A stretch of 64,000 bases of DNA from Gelatoporia subvermispora B (lineage: Eukaryota > Basidiomycota > Agaricomycetes > Polyporales > Gelatoporiaceae), in NCBI GenBank assembly GCA_000320605.2, contig KB445793.1:2580726-2644725 (forward strand), given 5' to 3'. Of this stretch, positions 1 through 11,642 are shown piece after piece. The notes below the pieces were generated by a model. That model was given only the letters and a program-made list of their open reading frames with translations. It was not told where the DNA came from and did not search any database. The position numbers were made by a program, and so were the translations under genes. Positions within the stretch are counted from its first letter, which is position 1; the number at the start of each line of letters is the position of its first letter.

Positions 1-381
1 CACGAGCTGGAACATGTCAAGATAGACCTTTGGAACTTCGTATTCACGTTTTCCGATGAGGGCGCAGAAACCATGGCCCTCGCCTGGCCAAAGTTAAAGA
101 TGTTCATACTAGAGGGACTCGATGAATTTCCGATCGAACCTCGTCCATCGGCAGAGCTTTTGCTGCGATTTGCTCGACACTGCCCGCTCTTGCACACGGT
201 CGAGCTGCCCAACATCTCGTCCGTTATACCCAAGGCACCTGACCCTCCGTTTAAGCACGGACTCAATTGGTTCTATCTTGGTAGCGACTACGGAAGCGAG
301 TCAGACAAGAACAGCCTTCTCTCCCTGGGGGTCTTTCTGGCTCGTATATTTCCGGATATGGAGATCGGAGGATTGTGGTGA
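1..381 (+). CDS. F-box/LRR-like protein, C-terminal fragment (5' end outside window)
   Basis: The frame is open from base 1 and ends at TGA 379-381, giving the last 126 residues of a longer protein. The pattern is a series of short leucine-rich strands, then a C-terminal block (RFARHCPLLHTVELP, then VFLARIFPDMEIG) that matches the C-terminal layout of the other F-box-family proteins in this window, which have a 'RCPNLRRLRLP' block and end near 'FLRNIFP'. Such proteins are usually substrate adaptors of SCF ubiquitin ligases or orphan paralogues. No substrate can be read from sequence. The F-box itself would lie outside the window, so the family call rests on resemblance of the C-terminal third. 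It is the left-most of seven related loci here. Confidence 0.65.
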   Translation, partial: HELEHVKIDLWNFVFTFSDEGAETMALAWPKLKMFILEGLDEFPIEPRPSAELLLRFARHCPLLHTVELPNISSVIPKAPDPPFKHGLNWFYLGSDYGSESDKNSLLSLGVFLARIFPDMEIGGLW

Positions 382-684
382 CACGGCAGATGTACGACAT
401 AGCGCCATACAGGACGAGGACGAGGAGTACCCTGTGACCGGCTACAGGGTTCACTTGAGTCACAGGAATGCGCGATGGTAGCCTAAGGGGGTCAACAAAG
501 CTCGTATGTATTGATTTTCCTGATGTCCTGATAGGATGGATGTAAGATGTGTTCGGGTGAAATGACTTGTGGAAGTTGGTCGCCAATCGTGGTCTCGATA
601 TCACTTGTATCGTTTCCATGGTCCGCGCCTGATTCTGTGACATCTCAACTAACAGGATCACTCAGGCTACGGGAAATTTGGCTG
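382..684. other. Short intergenic stretch, no gene seen
   Basis: This is the convergent 3' space between the plus-strand F-box-like gene and the minus-strand oxidoreductase. The small open frames here have no recognisable content and no splice support. Confidence 0.5.
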
Positions 685-2671
685 CTAGTCAGCTCCGGTC
701 CAATACCTGAGCATAGGAGACATACCAGCTGCGCGCCTCGCGTATTCAGCCTCTGCAGATAGCTCACTGGCAAGCCGAATCTGCCACGTCTGAAGGGCAC
801 ATTCAGTTTGCAACGAATCTGACGGGAAATGTAGTAAACTACGCACAAGCTCATAGGTCTTGACAGCGTCAGCGTACGAGCTGAGTATAGGTGATGTTCC
901 CGTTCCCTCAATGGAATCAATTATAGTCGCCACCTCCGTGTAGAAGGGGTCATCCTAAATGTAAGTCGACATCGAAATTCCACATTGGCTGCAGGTAGGT
1001 GACATACATTTTCGAATGAGAAAACCTCTGACAAGGATAATCAGAACGCATATCACTCGATACCCGAAGACCCCACCTTCCGTCGCAAGACCAGGCCGCC
1101 GGACGTACAGCTTAGGAGCATTATAGGGATCCACAAGCTTCAGGCGGTAGCCGTCCGCGTAGACCTCGAATTCCGTGTCGTACGTTATCCCTGCGAATTC
1201 AGATCATCACACCTTATCTGGAGCGCAGGAGTTGGTATCATACCATGAAGCGCAATGACATGAGTCAATGCGCCGACGGCCCCACCCTCGTACTTCCACG
1301 TCGCGCTGGTCAGACGTGGGAGGCGCTCTGAGGAAGGTACGAGTGTCTCGTCAAAGCGTTTGGCTGATAAGATGCCCGGAGCTTCGTCGTGCTCTACCGT
1401 GTGTGCGGACACGGATGGAAGGACTACATCGCCCCCAAAGTAACGCGACAGGTCGCCTGACAGCAACGACAATTAGATCAACTATAGACATTCGAAAAGG
1501 ACATTTTGTACAAAAGTGAGTGGCCTGTTCCACGATTGCTGCCAAATATAACATCAGGCTCTGGATTCAAGCGAGATATGGATCACTTACGTCCGCCTGA
1601 ACGACTCTTGTCCCACCATGCCTTGTCGGATTAACATGAGGGGCATGACTTCTGGACATCAAAGTGCCCTAAGACGTACCAGCTTCCTCGCAAATTCACT
1701 ATCCGCATGAATCAGACTTGAGTATCATGTACTTAAGTAGCAGTGCGTACTAGGCCATGACATATCGCGCATTCGTTCCCATGACTGTGAGTTGATTGTC
1801 GGCTATAATTTGTCTAGGAGAAGTGACAGCATTGGCAACATCCCTCGACAGTTTCAAAGAAAACACACTTCATCTTCTGGACGGCTGAATGTTCGCATGA
1901 GCAATGGACAGTGAATATGGACAGCCTAATGAAGCTGACCTGCAGAGTATCGTAACATATAACCGACGCCAACAAGCGTCTTGCACTTCTCCAGCTCCGC
2001 GGCAACGCGCCAGCATGCGTCCACCGGCCCACTTCCAACCGGTTTCTCAACAAACAAAGCAGCATCTGGGAATGCCCGGATAAGCTGCAGCTCTAGGTCT
2101 TGACCAAGGATGTCAGTTCCTCGTGTGAACGGAGGCGTGCCCACGATCACCAGCCTGTTAACAGGTGTTTAGCTTGAGGACCATCCGATACAACGAGTAG
2201 CATCTCACTTTGGGTGTTCATCGGGTGATAAAGTCACCTCAGCCTCGGTGACAGTGGGAAGTATCTTGCAGTTGGCGTATGCCGCGGCTGACGGGCTTCC
2301 GAGCTTGATGTCAATCGCCGACTTTGCGCGCGCGACATCCGGATCCACAAGTCCTACTACGCGAAGACGGTCCGACAATTTGCTGCATACAGAATCAAGA
2401 GTGAGCGATAGGATCGAGTAGACAACAGCGTCATGTACCGCTCAAGCCTGAGAGACTGGTTTGTACATCAAATCCAATGGTATCAGCCGCAAAGGTAATT
2501 CATGGCACTTCAGTTGTGCATCTCAAATACCACGTAGATGATGTACTAACATGGTTCCAAGGTCCCTCAACGGATCCTGTAATCAGTGAGACGCTGATTA
2601 TGCAGACCAACAAATGTAGTCATACCGAAATTGATCTCGCCGGCCCCAATCAGTAGAACATTGAATGCCAT
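685..2671 (-). CDS. Gfo/Idh/MocA-family NAD(P)-dependent oxidoreductase, 14 exons
   Basis: Exons (high to low): 2671-2626, 2576-2551, 2455-2439, 2382-2209, 2154-1940, 1884-1867, 1802-1751, 1698-1680, 1621-1591, 1538-1512, 1456-1244, 1190-1077, 1027-1008, 954-685. They sum to 1,242 nt, a 413-aa protein, and every phase agrees. The N-terminus is a Rossmann nucleotide-binding strand (MAFNVLLIGAGEINFG). The mid-protein motif ALFVEKPVGSG is the EKP signature of the family, and VGVGYMLRYS follows as expected. The C-terminal half should form the beta-sheet substrate/dimer domain. Enzymes of this family oxidise or reduce sugars, inositols or related alcohols with NAD(P); the substrate cannot be assigned here. 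Several exons are only 17-31 nt long, so automated gene models may well be wrong. The protein appears complete and intact, probably cytosolic (no signal peptide). The exon 6/7 junction is the least certain. Confidence 0.88.
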
Positions 2672-3755
2672 ATTCGTGCTGAATGCAGGTTCTCACAGAA
2701 CAAGAGAATCCCCGCAGCTGTCTCGGAGGGAGAACTATCGATGATCGCTGATCTGGGGTAGTTATGCACGTGATGTGTGCCTGTAGCTCGCTGATATTGA
2801 GGCCACGCGTGACTCTCTTGGCATTTGGTAGCCATCGTCAATGGCTTTCCTGGCAGATTCAACCAGAGTTCGACCCTGTCCAGCTTGGTGAACTAGAAGA
2901 AGCCTGAAGTTCCGACCCGACGGCAGCAGTTTGAAAATAAAGACTGGTTCTAGGTGGTGACAGGAGGAGAAGTTCACAATTGTAAGCCGAGAGATATTAT
3001 TATGTGTTGAGGTACAACTGTATAGAGGCGGCTGGCCCGGTAAGTCGTCGAACGGAAGATATTTGGAGATTTGGAAAAGAAGTCAATGGTAGCGATGGGC
3101 GCCTCTGCCGCAAGCCCATTACTGAGTCCAAGCGCTCGTTCACGTGACTTGATTCTTGAGATCGAACTCAACTCTCAAATTCTCACATCTGGCTTGAGCA
3201 GATCACAGTAAAGTGCGATTAGGTTCGTTACGGAGACCGCAGTGCTTTGGCATTGGTTAAGTTAACGATTTATCCTACAAATGTCTTCATCAACGGTCCT
3301 GCACCGCACCTTTGCCATTCTTCGACTCATGACAGACTGACAGTGGCACAAAGTCATTGAATTGGTCGATTCTACATGGTTCAATACCTTCCTACATGAA
3401 GCAAATCCAGTGCATCTGTTATAACTGGTAACTTCAATTGAAGTTAACAAGTCCGATGCTTGGAACCAGCGTTTTCGGCCCGACCATAGTTCGATCGGGA
3501 ATCCGAGAGGCTAGAGCCTGCCACAACTGGCCCTCAAAGAGATGAGCGCACCACATGCACAGACAGATAAGCTAGTTATAACTCGTTGCATTCGGCAGGC
3601 CCTGTATCGACACTGACGGAAATTTGTGGTGGAAGAATTGCAGCAATGCACCCGTACGGGCCTAAGCAGAGATGTTAGATTGTACAGTGGACTGTCTGAA
3701 CATGGTGAGATCTGGTGTGACTAATCGAAAATATTCCCAGACTCCCCACAATGCA
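2672..3755. other. Intergenic, no gene seen
   Basis: This is the space between the oxidoreductase start and the stop of the downstream F-box-like gene, both on the minus strand. It should contain the oxidoreductase promoter immediately above 2671. I see only short unsupported frames and no repeat ends. Confidence 0.5.
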
Positions 3756-5345
3756 CTACATGTAGTTGTTGGCCACGAAGGGGAATATATTTCGCAAGAA
3801 GACCCTGATCCTTTTTAGAAGGGCGTCGTCTTTGTCCTCTCTGCAAATATATCCGATCTTCAGCGACTCCAGAGCATGCTGCTTATCTCGCGGTATGTCT
3901 GCCCACAGGTCTTCAGCGCGCACAATCGCACTGGGCAGCCGCAGCCTCCGCAAGTTCGGGCATCGCAGGATGAAGCGCACGACGCCGTTGATGGAGAGCT
4001 CGAGCGTGACCTGACCATCGGCACTTTGGCCCAGCGCGATTGACAGAAGCTCGAGGTTCGGCCAGGACTCCGCTAGCGTGAACAGCATGTCCCCGGGCAG
4101 GGTCATGATAGAAATGCCGTCCTTCCTTGTGAGACATATACTAACCACGCGCAACTCTGACCACTGCAGGAATGGTCCAATGCTGCGCATGAAGTCGGGT
4201 ATATCCGCTGTCCCCTTGCCGAAGTAGATTTGAAAGGTGAGCCGGTGCATTGACGGGGACCGTCGCTGTAGAAGATGCGAGAGGGGCGGCTCGCATCCGC
4301 ATGGTTCGTAAGATGCATCTCGGTGAAAGGCGTAGTGGATCAGAATGCAGCTTAACTGCGTCGAAGTGATCGCTGCGAGGAATGAACGGAGTGCGTGCCA
4401 TCCACTATGTCGCCTGCCCCACACGACCAGGTGCTTCAATGCACCGAACCCGGAATTCGAGCTAGGCAAGGGGTGCGGAATGCGTGGTAATTCTATGCTC
4501 AGCTCTTCTAGATGCGGCAGAGACGCCAATCCAGACAGATCCTCGCTTTTTCGGCAAAATACGTCGTTCAGGCTCAGCTTTTGTAGATCACGAAAGAGAG
4601 CAAGGCCCTCCAATGGGATCTTCATCAGCGGCCATTTGAGAGATATGTGTCGCATCTGCGGTGCTCGAGAGTATATTGCTGGGAGGAACTGGTGCATATT
4701 GAATTCTTCCTGCCTCGGGAAGAGATCATAACCTATCGAAGATGTCTCTCTTGAAGGCCAATGGTGAGATCCTCTCCATTTTGCTCCGAAAAATATTTGC
4801 TCGAGAGTTTCTGATATGAAACAGAGAATCTCTCCCGCGTACACGTGTCCTTTGTTCAGCGTCAGCTTGTGCAGCCTAGGGAATATGGCATGAGGCTGCG
4901 CGTAGTAGCCGATAGCATAGATGATGGAAGGATCTATCGGCGGGTACTCTGCACCGTAGATAACCGTGCGCACGCGAGGGGCGTAGAATTGAACCCGTTC
5001 CCACTGCGCTGCAGAGATGGGTTTATCAAGCACCTACCGTTGCACATATGAGTAACATCCAGGACATCGGGGTAGTCTACGTACCAGACAAGGGAACATT
5101 CCAAAGGGATACAGGTACCTGATCTCGCGAGGACATGGGTGCGGTTTCTCCGATACAAAAAGAAGTTTTACAAGTGGTCGAATGCCCCGCAAGTCTCGCC
5201 ATAGAATGTTGAGGGCTAGTTCGCAGAACGCTCTGCTGACGAGGGCCATGTCTCTGAGGCCGCGTCGCGCACCGCCACCTCCCAGTACGATGAATTCGCA
5301 GATCTCCTCTATGACATCGTAATTGAGATGGGAAGTTGAACACAT
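3756..5345 (-). CDS. F-box/LRR-like protein, intact, 2 exons
   Basis: Exon 1 is 5345-5085 and exon 2 is 5033-3756, separated by a 51-bp GTACGT...GGTAG intron, giving a 512-aa protein. Residues 8-60 carry an F-box-like segment (LNYDVIEEICEFI, then DMALVSRAFCELALNILW). The rest is a leucine-rich array ending in the family's C-terminal block (RCPNLRRLRLP, then FLRNIFP). In SCF complexes such proteins bind Skp1 through the F-box and a substrate through the LRRs; that role is inferred. It is one of two full-length, uninterrupted members in this window. It is closest to the decayed locus at 22.1-23.6 kb (shared FLxWSELRVV segment), which lies in opposite orientation. Confidence 0.85.
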
Positions 5346-6690
5346 AGTCTATAATTCTGGGGAGAATCGATGAATGCCACTTAGGTAGAGGCCAGCGAGA
5401 TTCGTGCCAGATATCACTCCTGCGGATAGAGACATGCATGAGGTGCACCGGGATATTTCGTGGTTATCAAACGTCGGTCCGATTCCGACCTGCATAGGAC
5501 GTCAACTTGTCGTGCGACACAATTGTATTGCAAGCACAGGAATCTTCAGTCTTCACTCGAACAGTCCGGTATAGACAGTCTGTGGTATGTCAAAAGCAGT
5601 AGACCGCCCTCGCTCTCGTAAGAATAAGTCTGGATTTGCAGCACGCAAGGTTGGAGGAAGGATCGCTATCGCTGTTGTTTGTTCATATCAAGATTGTGCA
5701 TGTACATGAACACGTCATTTCGAAAGTGATTATCTGCAACAGCCAAAGGTTGCATGGGGTACTTTGACAAAGGCACTGGAGGACCGGCAAGTACATCATG
5801 GGAATGGAACAATTGTGCTCTACGTGTGCACGATGAGATGGCAAAGTGTACAGGAAAGCTGTCCTCTGTATCTCTCTATGATCTCAAATGTGACCATGCT
5901 TGGCCCAAACGCCGCACCCTACGGTGGCCACGGCGAGAATCACGGCCTGACTAGGCGACTGCCCAAGCGGAAAGCCCGGAGATTCGTGCACATGACATCC
6001 GGAAACGGGCAATTCAAGGCTGCAAGGCACCGGGACAGCACAGCGATGCTTCGCTGCGCTCATCGGGCCTGATGCCGCGTCTTATAGCGTTAGATACAAT
6101 TCGCAGACCGAAGTGAGGAGCAACGGCACCGGGCGTTTCCACCGACCCTACCGACGGAGCAACGTTTTCGTCCCGAGACGAGCCGTGACAAGTCTCGAGT
6201 CTGATGCACCGGATGCCTCGCCACTGAAGTCGCTGTCGTTCGCTGCACCTCGGAGTCTGAGCGCAATGCGCCGGACGCCGACGTGACCGACCGACGTTTG
6301 CAATATCACTAGGCAACCGCCATGGTTCTGCGTTCTATTGGAGAAGGGGAAGACGACGGCTCAATTTCAACGGCTTCATAACAAGGTTTGCTTCGTGATT
6401 CGCCAGTAATGCGGTAAATGACAGGACAGTTGGAAAAACATAGAGCGGAAGTGCTGGGCATGGAGGATAAACGACACCATGGCATGTGCCTGACGGACGA
6501 TCGACGAGAGCAGCGTTGGATAAATAGTGCGCTGAATTGGAGGCACACAGCCACGAAGCCGCTGTCGTCCGGAAAAAGAGAAGCCACTGTATGGAAGGCG
6601 GGCGCTAGCAGTGTGAAAACTGCCCGACTGCGGCGCTGGGGTCCGACTGTCCCGATGTCGGTCTTCTCTGTGTCAGAAGTTTCACATGGG
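5346..6690. other. Intergenic, no gene seen
   Basis: About 1.3 kb with scattered short frames on both strands and no recognisable protein content. The longest frames (about 6.3-6.7 kb, both strands) overlap one another and have no splice support. It separates the divergent F-box-like gene and the Ser-rich membrane protein gene. Confidence 0.45.
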
Positions 6691-7421
6691 GTATAATATT
6701 TCAATATATAGATTTAATATATTTTGAGGCATTTTAAATATCTATATAAGCTTGGATTGCAGTTATAAGTGCTAGAAAATATAAAATATTGACCCTAAAA
6801 ACTAAAATCTCTGACATTAAATTCTGACATGGACAGTTCTTCCGACTAAATTGGCAAAGAGCAGATCGAGACGAGCTCGGTCGTACGACCGTATGAGCTG
6901 CACTCTGGCATGCCTCCTGGGACCGAGGCGGACAAGACGAGAGGCATGTGAGCGATCGAGGCAGAACGACGGGCTCGAAAGGGCGGTCGGGGCTCTCAGA
7001 GGGGCGAGAAGGAGACAAGGCAGAGAAGTGCGGGGACTGGCAGCGCTGGGCGGGAAGCCGAGAGCGAGCCGGGGAGAAGAGCGGCGAGGCAGACCCGTGT
7101 GCAGGAGCATGGGACTGCGCAGGGGTTCGTGGGGTCTGTGCGGTCAAGGTGCGCTATTCTCGCTCGGCCGTGTGCTGCAAGGACATCGTCGCGCGGCGAG
7201 TGGCCTACACAGCGAGGAGTCGGAGGGACTTTGGTGCGGGGTGCTCGTCGCCAACTCGAATGCATAGCGAGGCATAGCGCCGGCGGTGGCGGTGATCAGC
7301 CGGGCTGTGCCGCCAAGCCGAGACGGGCACCACGCGGCGGAATGGCCGTATAAGGGCACCAGACATCGTCCAGCGTCCGACCAAACTCTTTGCTCGTCTT
7401 TCTTTCTTTCAAACCACGACC
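6691..7421 (+). promoter_or_regulatory. Upstream region of the Ser-rich membrane protein gene with TATA box
   Basis: An AT-rich block (about 6.69-6.83 kb) is followed by a GC-rich block without believable genes. Close to the start codon a TATAAG sits at 7349-7354, 68-73 bp before the ATG at 7422. A pyrimidine-rich run (TCTTTCTTTC and neighbours, about 7398-7410) lies just before the ATG, typical of fungal core promoters. The many overlapping Arg-rich frames here reflect GC content. Confidence 0.5.
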
Positions 7422-9181
7422 ATGTTCAATCCACATCCGCCCCTGGGGCGGCGTCAGGATGATGGTAGGTCTTTTTTCTCGCATCGCCCACTTTCCCTCG
7501 CTATTTCTATTTCTCGTGGAGGGTGGCGCTCCGAACTCGGCCGGAGGCCCCAGCTGTTAGCGAGGTAGGCTGCGTCTCGCTACTGGTGGCATGAAATATG
7601 ACGCAGAGCCTGCCTCCTCAAGCGGCGTCTCACCTCTCCTTATCGCGCCTCTCTACGCTTGCTCTTCTTTTCTCTACTCACCATGTCGTCTTCATCGACG
7701 CCAGGTTCGTCACCTCCACCGACGGCGGCCCCGTCCCCGTCAGACTCCGCAGTCCCGACGGCCGCGAGTACGTCGCAGAACGTCCTACCAGCATCTTCCG
7801 ATGGTTCTGTCTCTTCCTCCTCTTCCTCCGTTCCTCCCTCTTCCTCTCCCGCACCACCTCCCCCGTCCTCAAGCAGTACTGACCCGCCTCTCTCCTCTCC
7901 AGGCTCCTCCGATGCCGGATCCCCGACAGATAGCAGTGGCTCAGCATCTGCGACTGGTGGCTCTTCGTCTTCGTCTGCGCAACCCTCCTCTCCAGCATCA
8001 CCTCCCCCGACCAGTCCACCACCCAGCAGCTCGTCGAATCCACCGAGTTCCCCGCCTCCTACCTCGGATTCCAGCGCATCGGCTACGCCACCCCCTGACA
8101 CTAGCGCAAGTCCTCCCGCATCCCCCTCTCCCTCTGATTCTGGCTCCGGCTCGTCCGGTGCACCTAGCGGCTCGGCAACGCCTCCCCCAGCATCGTCCGG
8201 CAGCAGCAGTGCGTCCAGCAGCGGGAGTAGTTCCGCCTCGCTGTCGTCGACCTCGCTCCAAACGATGACAAGCACATTTGTGTAAGCACATATTACGTCC
8301 GCACAATCACCTGCATTCTGATCTTCCACAGCACAACCGACGCTGCGGGCTCCGTGATCACCTCGACGGTCGTCGCGACACATACCATCATCACTTCGCT
8401 GCCTCCCGGGAGCAACAGCGCCTCATCATCATCAGGATCGTCATCCCACACCGGCGCGATCGTCGGAGGTGTCGTCGGCGGTGTTGCCGGCCTCGCCGCG
8501 CTCGCACTCGTCATCTTCTTCCTCTGCCGCCGGCGCAGGCGCGACGACTTTGACGGCAACTTCGACCCCGACCGCGTCGTCGGCCATTCCGGCGGCGGGA
8601 CGCTCCCGCAGATCGACCTCGCCGGCGCAGACGAGGTCGAGCCGTATCACTACACTCCCTCTGGGTACGGCCCCGGCCCCGGCTCCATGAGCGCGCACGG
8701 CGAGATGCGCGAGCACAACGTGCCGCCGTTCCTCGCGGGCGGCCTCCTGGGCGCTGGCGCAGCCGCAGCAGGCCAGCCGGGCCCCATGCACAGCCCGCCC
8801 GCCACAACCGCCCCGTCCGCGCCCTCGGCATACTCGCACTCGTCGTCGGGACACTACCCCGACTACGCTGCGTACAGCGCGTACGCGGCGGCCGCGCCGC
8901 CCGCGCAGGACTTCCGGCACCCGAGCCCCGGCCCGTCGATCACGGGCTCGTCGAGCGTGCAGTCCCCGACGGGCAGCGGGTCTGCGCTGGGTGTGCTTCC
9001 GAGCGCGAAGGAGCGCGAGGCGATGGGGAGGAGGGGAGGGTATGTGGTGGCGAATCAGGAGGGAGAGGCCCCGCCCGTGGTGCAGCACCAGGATGGGGGA
9101 CGGTTGGACTCGACGCCGGAAGAGGAGGAGGCGCTGCATGAGGTCCCGCCGAGGTATGATTCTATCCCGCGCGATCGTTAG
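7422..9181 (+). CDS. Ser/Pro-rich single-pass membrane protein with cytoplasmic tail
   Basis: Exons 7422-7464, 7705-8281 and 8332-9181 give 489 aa with matching phases. The N-terminus is short (MFNPHPPLGRRQDD) and has no cleavable signal peptide. Residues 15-246 are almost entirely Ser, Pro, Thr, Ala and Gly, a mucin-like region expected to be O-mannosylated outside the cell. A single membrane span runs from about 248 to 272 (GAIVGGVVGGVAGLAALALV) and is followed by five arginines, a stop-transfer/positive-inside signal. A Pro/Tyr/Gly-rich cytoplasmic tail of about 210 aa follows. The layout resembles fungal wall-stress sensors (MID2/WSC-like) and the many uncharacterised agaricomycete proteins of this build, but no family domain is visible, so a sensor role is only a suggestion. 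An alternative start at 7683 would also lack a signal peptide; the first-exon model is preferred because the splice phases fit. Confidence 0.8.
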
Positions 9182-9759
9182 ATTGCGTTTCCGTTTTCGT
9201 CCCGCCCTGCTGGAGATAAGTAGGACATGGACCTCCAGAGAGAGGCTTTCCTAACGATATTGAGGTGTTGGGGTTGTGGTTGGTTGGCCGGCCGTTGGTC
9301 GGTCGATTAGAGCCCGCGCGCAGAGCCGGGACGTTTCTCTTTCGCTGTTGTATACTGCTTTCACTCGTTTGCCGTCACGACTACCTACCCACCTATCGTA
9401 TTGTATACGTACCTATTTGGTGATCCATCGTCACGAGTCACTGTATGCACACCAATGGCAATGCATGATTTTGTTCATGGTTAGGGAAGGTGGTTGTGAG
9501 CGGTGCGGTTGTGTGCGCTGTGTATGTGCTCTTACGGTGGAACTTACAAGCTTCCGACGGTTGCGAAGGTTTTTTTTGCCGGCAAAATTATAAACTACAT
9601 TGATGTGCACAACTCATGCTGTGCTACTTGGCCTTGGCCATCCAAAGACTGCATGGAGTAGGTGAGGTGAGAAGGGGTGGTAGGGACTGAGGTGGCTTGA
9701 GTTTCCCTGACTTTGAGTAGTGTCCCGGCGAAAGAGCGTGCTGGATAGCCGATAATCTG
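9182..9759. other. Intergenic; 3' flank of the membrane protein gene
   Basis: This contains the likely 3' UTR of the upstream gene. Beyond that I see only short frames and no gene. Confidence 0.45.
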
Positions 9760-10170
9760 TCCTCCTCCACTGGGAAGGTCGGGTTGAACCGTCATGTACA
9801 TGCCGCTTGTCGAGATAAGAACTTCGAGATCAGGGGTGCGCCTCAGCGCTGAATGAAGCAGAATATCGTCACGTATCATCCCCGCTGATAGCCCAGGGAC
9901 CGGAATCGTGACGGCAAGAAAGCGTAGGGGACTGATCGAAGCGAATGATACTGCAGGGGCTTGCCTTGTATCCGAGGTTCATGACGCTGAATTTGCACAC
10001 GGGCTGGAGAATGTCTAGCGGGAAGACCACCTTGTTTGATGTCGGAACCCGGCGTGTTCGATATTGGTTTAACTTGGCGAGTACATGTGACCGTCATAAT
10101 TTTGCGAAGATCGATGTATCTGCTTGAACCTGTCCGTGCGGACATGCAGAGGATGCTTCGCCTGGAAAGT
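9760..10170. repeat. Diverged segmental duplicate A (partner at 13.97-14.43 kb)
   Basis: Blocks in common with 13,965-14,430 include CCTCCTCCA, TAGCGGGAAGACC and GCGAAGATCGAT, in the same order with similar spacing. On the minus strand both copies keep the trace of a protein segment (LRRTPDLEVLIS-like), so the pair may descend from a gene, possibly another LRR/F-box-like gene. No open frame survives. Identity is low and boundaries are approximate. Confidence 0.45.
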
Positions 10171-10480
10171 CGAGTGTCTACATATCGAGATGTACGACCA
10201 TGATACTGAATACAAGGAATATGGTCGTATGGGATCGGGATCGGTGTGCACGAGGCGATCACGATGTTGTGGTAAAATACGGGTCCGACCTGTGGTATAA
10301 CCAGCGCAATTTGTTGCTTCCCTTGAATCGGGCTGCTGTGCCTCCTGTACGTCTTTCGATTTCTGTGAATTTCTTTGTGTTGACACTGTCTATTGCGACT
10401 CTAGTGCGTACCGGTCGCGTCCATGTGCCCGCTGCAAAGTGCAGCTACAGCAGCGCGAAGGGGCTGGGCACAGCTGTAAG
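10171..10480 (+). pseudogene. Pseudogene copy of the BRI3-like gene (3' two-thirds only)
   Basis: This aligns with 15.72-15.98 kb of the intact BRI3-like gene from intron 1 onward. The copy keeps the CARGDHDVVV segment, the membrane segment, the GTACGT splice donor and the RPCARCKVQL end. The Pro/Tyr-rich first exon is absent, there is a one-base frame change after KYG, and a TGA falls in the membrane segment. Homology continues into 3' flanking DNA to about 10.73 kb, so this was a segmental DNA duplication and not a retrocopy (the intron is kept). Confidence 0.75.
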
Positions 10481-10736
10481 CGGAGCAGGATGAGCAGGTG
10501 CACTGCAGCTGAGGATGTCAAGGTAAGTATCTCGAAGTCCAGGGTGCTTAGCGCATGATGTTGTGAGTTCGTTTGAAGTTCATCGTGTCTTGGATGACTC
10601 GCTCAAATCAGCTTCGACCCCTTGGGCATCCACAGCACTGCATACCTGTGAAGTGCAGGGCTTTAGTCGCGGTATCTCGTAGAGGGTTATCTTGCGATAA
10701 ATCGATGGTGGCACGCAAGCTATGAGATGCGTGGAC

Positions 10737-10890
10737 ATATACATGTACTCAGAGTTGCAGCCGATTACAGAAGACTTCTCCGTGCCTGGACATCTGCCAC
10801 ACTGCTCGCAATAAGCTTCCGAGGCAGCTTGACACACCCAGGCATGAGCCTATAAGTCCAGGGAATGAGCTCGAGATCGACTCTGTAAGA
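10737..10890. repeat. Diverged duplicate C (partner at about 11,373-11,470)
   Basis: Shared blocks include ACATGTA-TCAGAGTTGC, CGATTACA-GAGAC and GTACCTGG/GTGCCTGG followed by a similar 'ATAAG-TCAGGG' stretch, in the same order and orientation. The copies flank the F-box scrap at 10.96-11.29 kb. Confidence 0.45.
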
Positions 10891-10959
10891 CTTGAATATC
10901 TCAATGCTGCGGAATACGTGGCTACGTTCGGGCTGTGCGCTGAAGGCCGGCGTTCCATG

Positions 10960-11290
10960 TGCAGACCACAAGTTTGCGGACGACTGGCCTGATCTCGAGG
11001 CTCTCTCGATCAACCCCAACTGCAGCATCGTGCATATTCTACCATTGGGAACACTTGCACTCTCCATCGACGGCGTCGGGCCCCTCGTCCTCAGACGCCT
11101 TAACCTGCGCTCGTTGCGCCTTCCCGACATGCTGGCGCACGCCGAGGATTCGTGGGCAGGTGTCCCGCAGGATGCATGGCATGGTCTGGGGGTGCGACTT
11201 CATCCTGACCGGCAGTTATGAAGACAGCCTTCCGGAGAAAAATTGGTGACTTTGTAGAGATCGACTTTCCTTCTGCGCTCATCCATGCTC
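10960..11290 (+). pseudogene. F-box/LRR-like gene, 3' fragment
   Basis: The plus strand keeps the C-terminal block of the family: FADDWPDLEALSI, then GTLALSIDGVGP, LRSLRLPDMLAHAEDSW and QDAWHGL, with the terminal FPSALIH remnant in another frame near 11.26 kb. The F-box and most LRRs are missing. It resembles the intact gene at 3.76-5.35 kb and the pseudogene at 22.1-23.6 kb more than the gene immediately downstream. Confidence 0.7.
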
Positions 11291-11372
11291 TAGGGAACAG
11301 CATAGCGAACGATTCAGGAGGTTGGCTCTGATCTTGCATCGAACTACACGAACTTAGAAACACTACACAAAT

Positions 11373-11470
11373 GCGCACATGTAATCAGAGTTGCGGCTCG
11401 ATTACACGAGACCTCCCGTACCTGGGCATTCGCAGAGCCATGGGTTCATAAGCTCAGGGCATCCCTCTGT
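11373..11470. repeat. Diverged duplicate C' (partner at 10,737-10,890)
   Basis: Second copy of the block described at 10,737, here upstream of the next F-box-like gene. Confidence 0.4.
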
Positions 11471-11642
11471 GAATTCAGAGACTGCGTCGATAAGATCTGG
11501 GTTTCTGAAAGCTTCAGATACGTAAACGTGGTGAAGTCTGAGCCGCCCGGCGAGCGCCCGGCGAAGTCAACCAACTCGATCTGTCGCAGCACTGGCTTTC
11601 ACTACTTCGAAACATTTCAGTGCGCCCCTACCAGCATCCCGG

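Noticed and set aside
6851..7360. Overlapping Arg-rich frames on both strands upstream of 7422
   Set aside because: GC-rich promoter DNA; no splice sites or similarity, and a TATA box lies within it.
7598..7882. Plus-strand frame with DGGPVPVRLRSPDG text overlapping exon 2 of the membrane protein
   Set aside because: Ends quickly, and only the other frame joins to exons 1 and 3 with correct phase and gives the membrane span.
7640..8383. Minus-strand frame of about 247 codons rich in Gly and Glu
   Set aside because: Antisense image of the Ser/Pro repeat region of the membrane protein gene; composition explains it.
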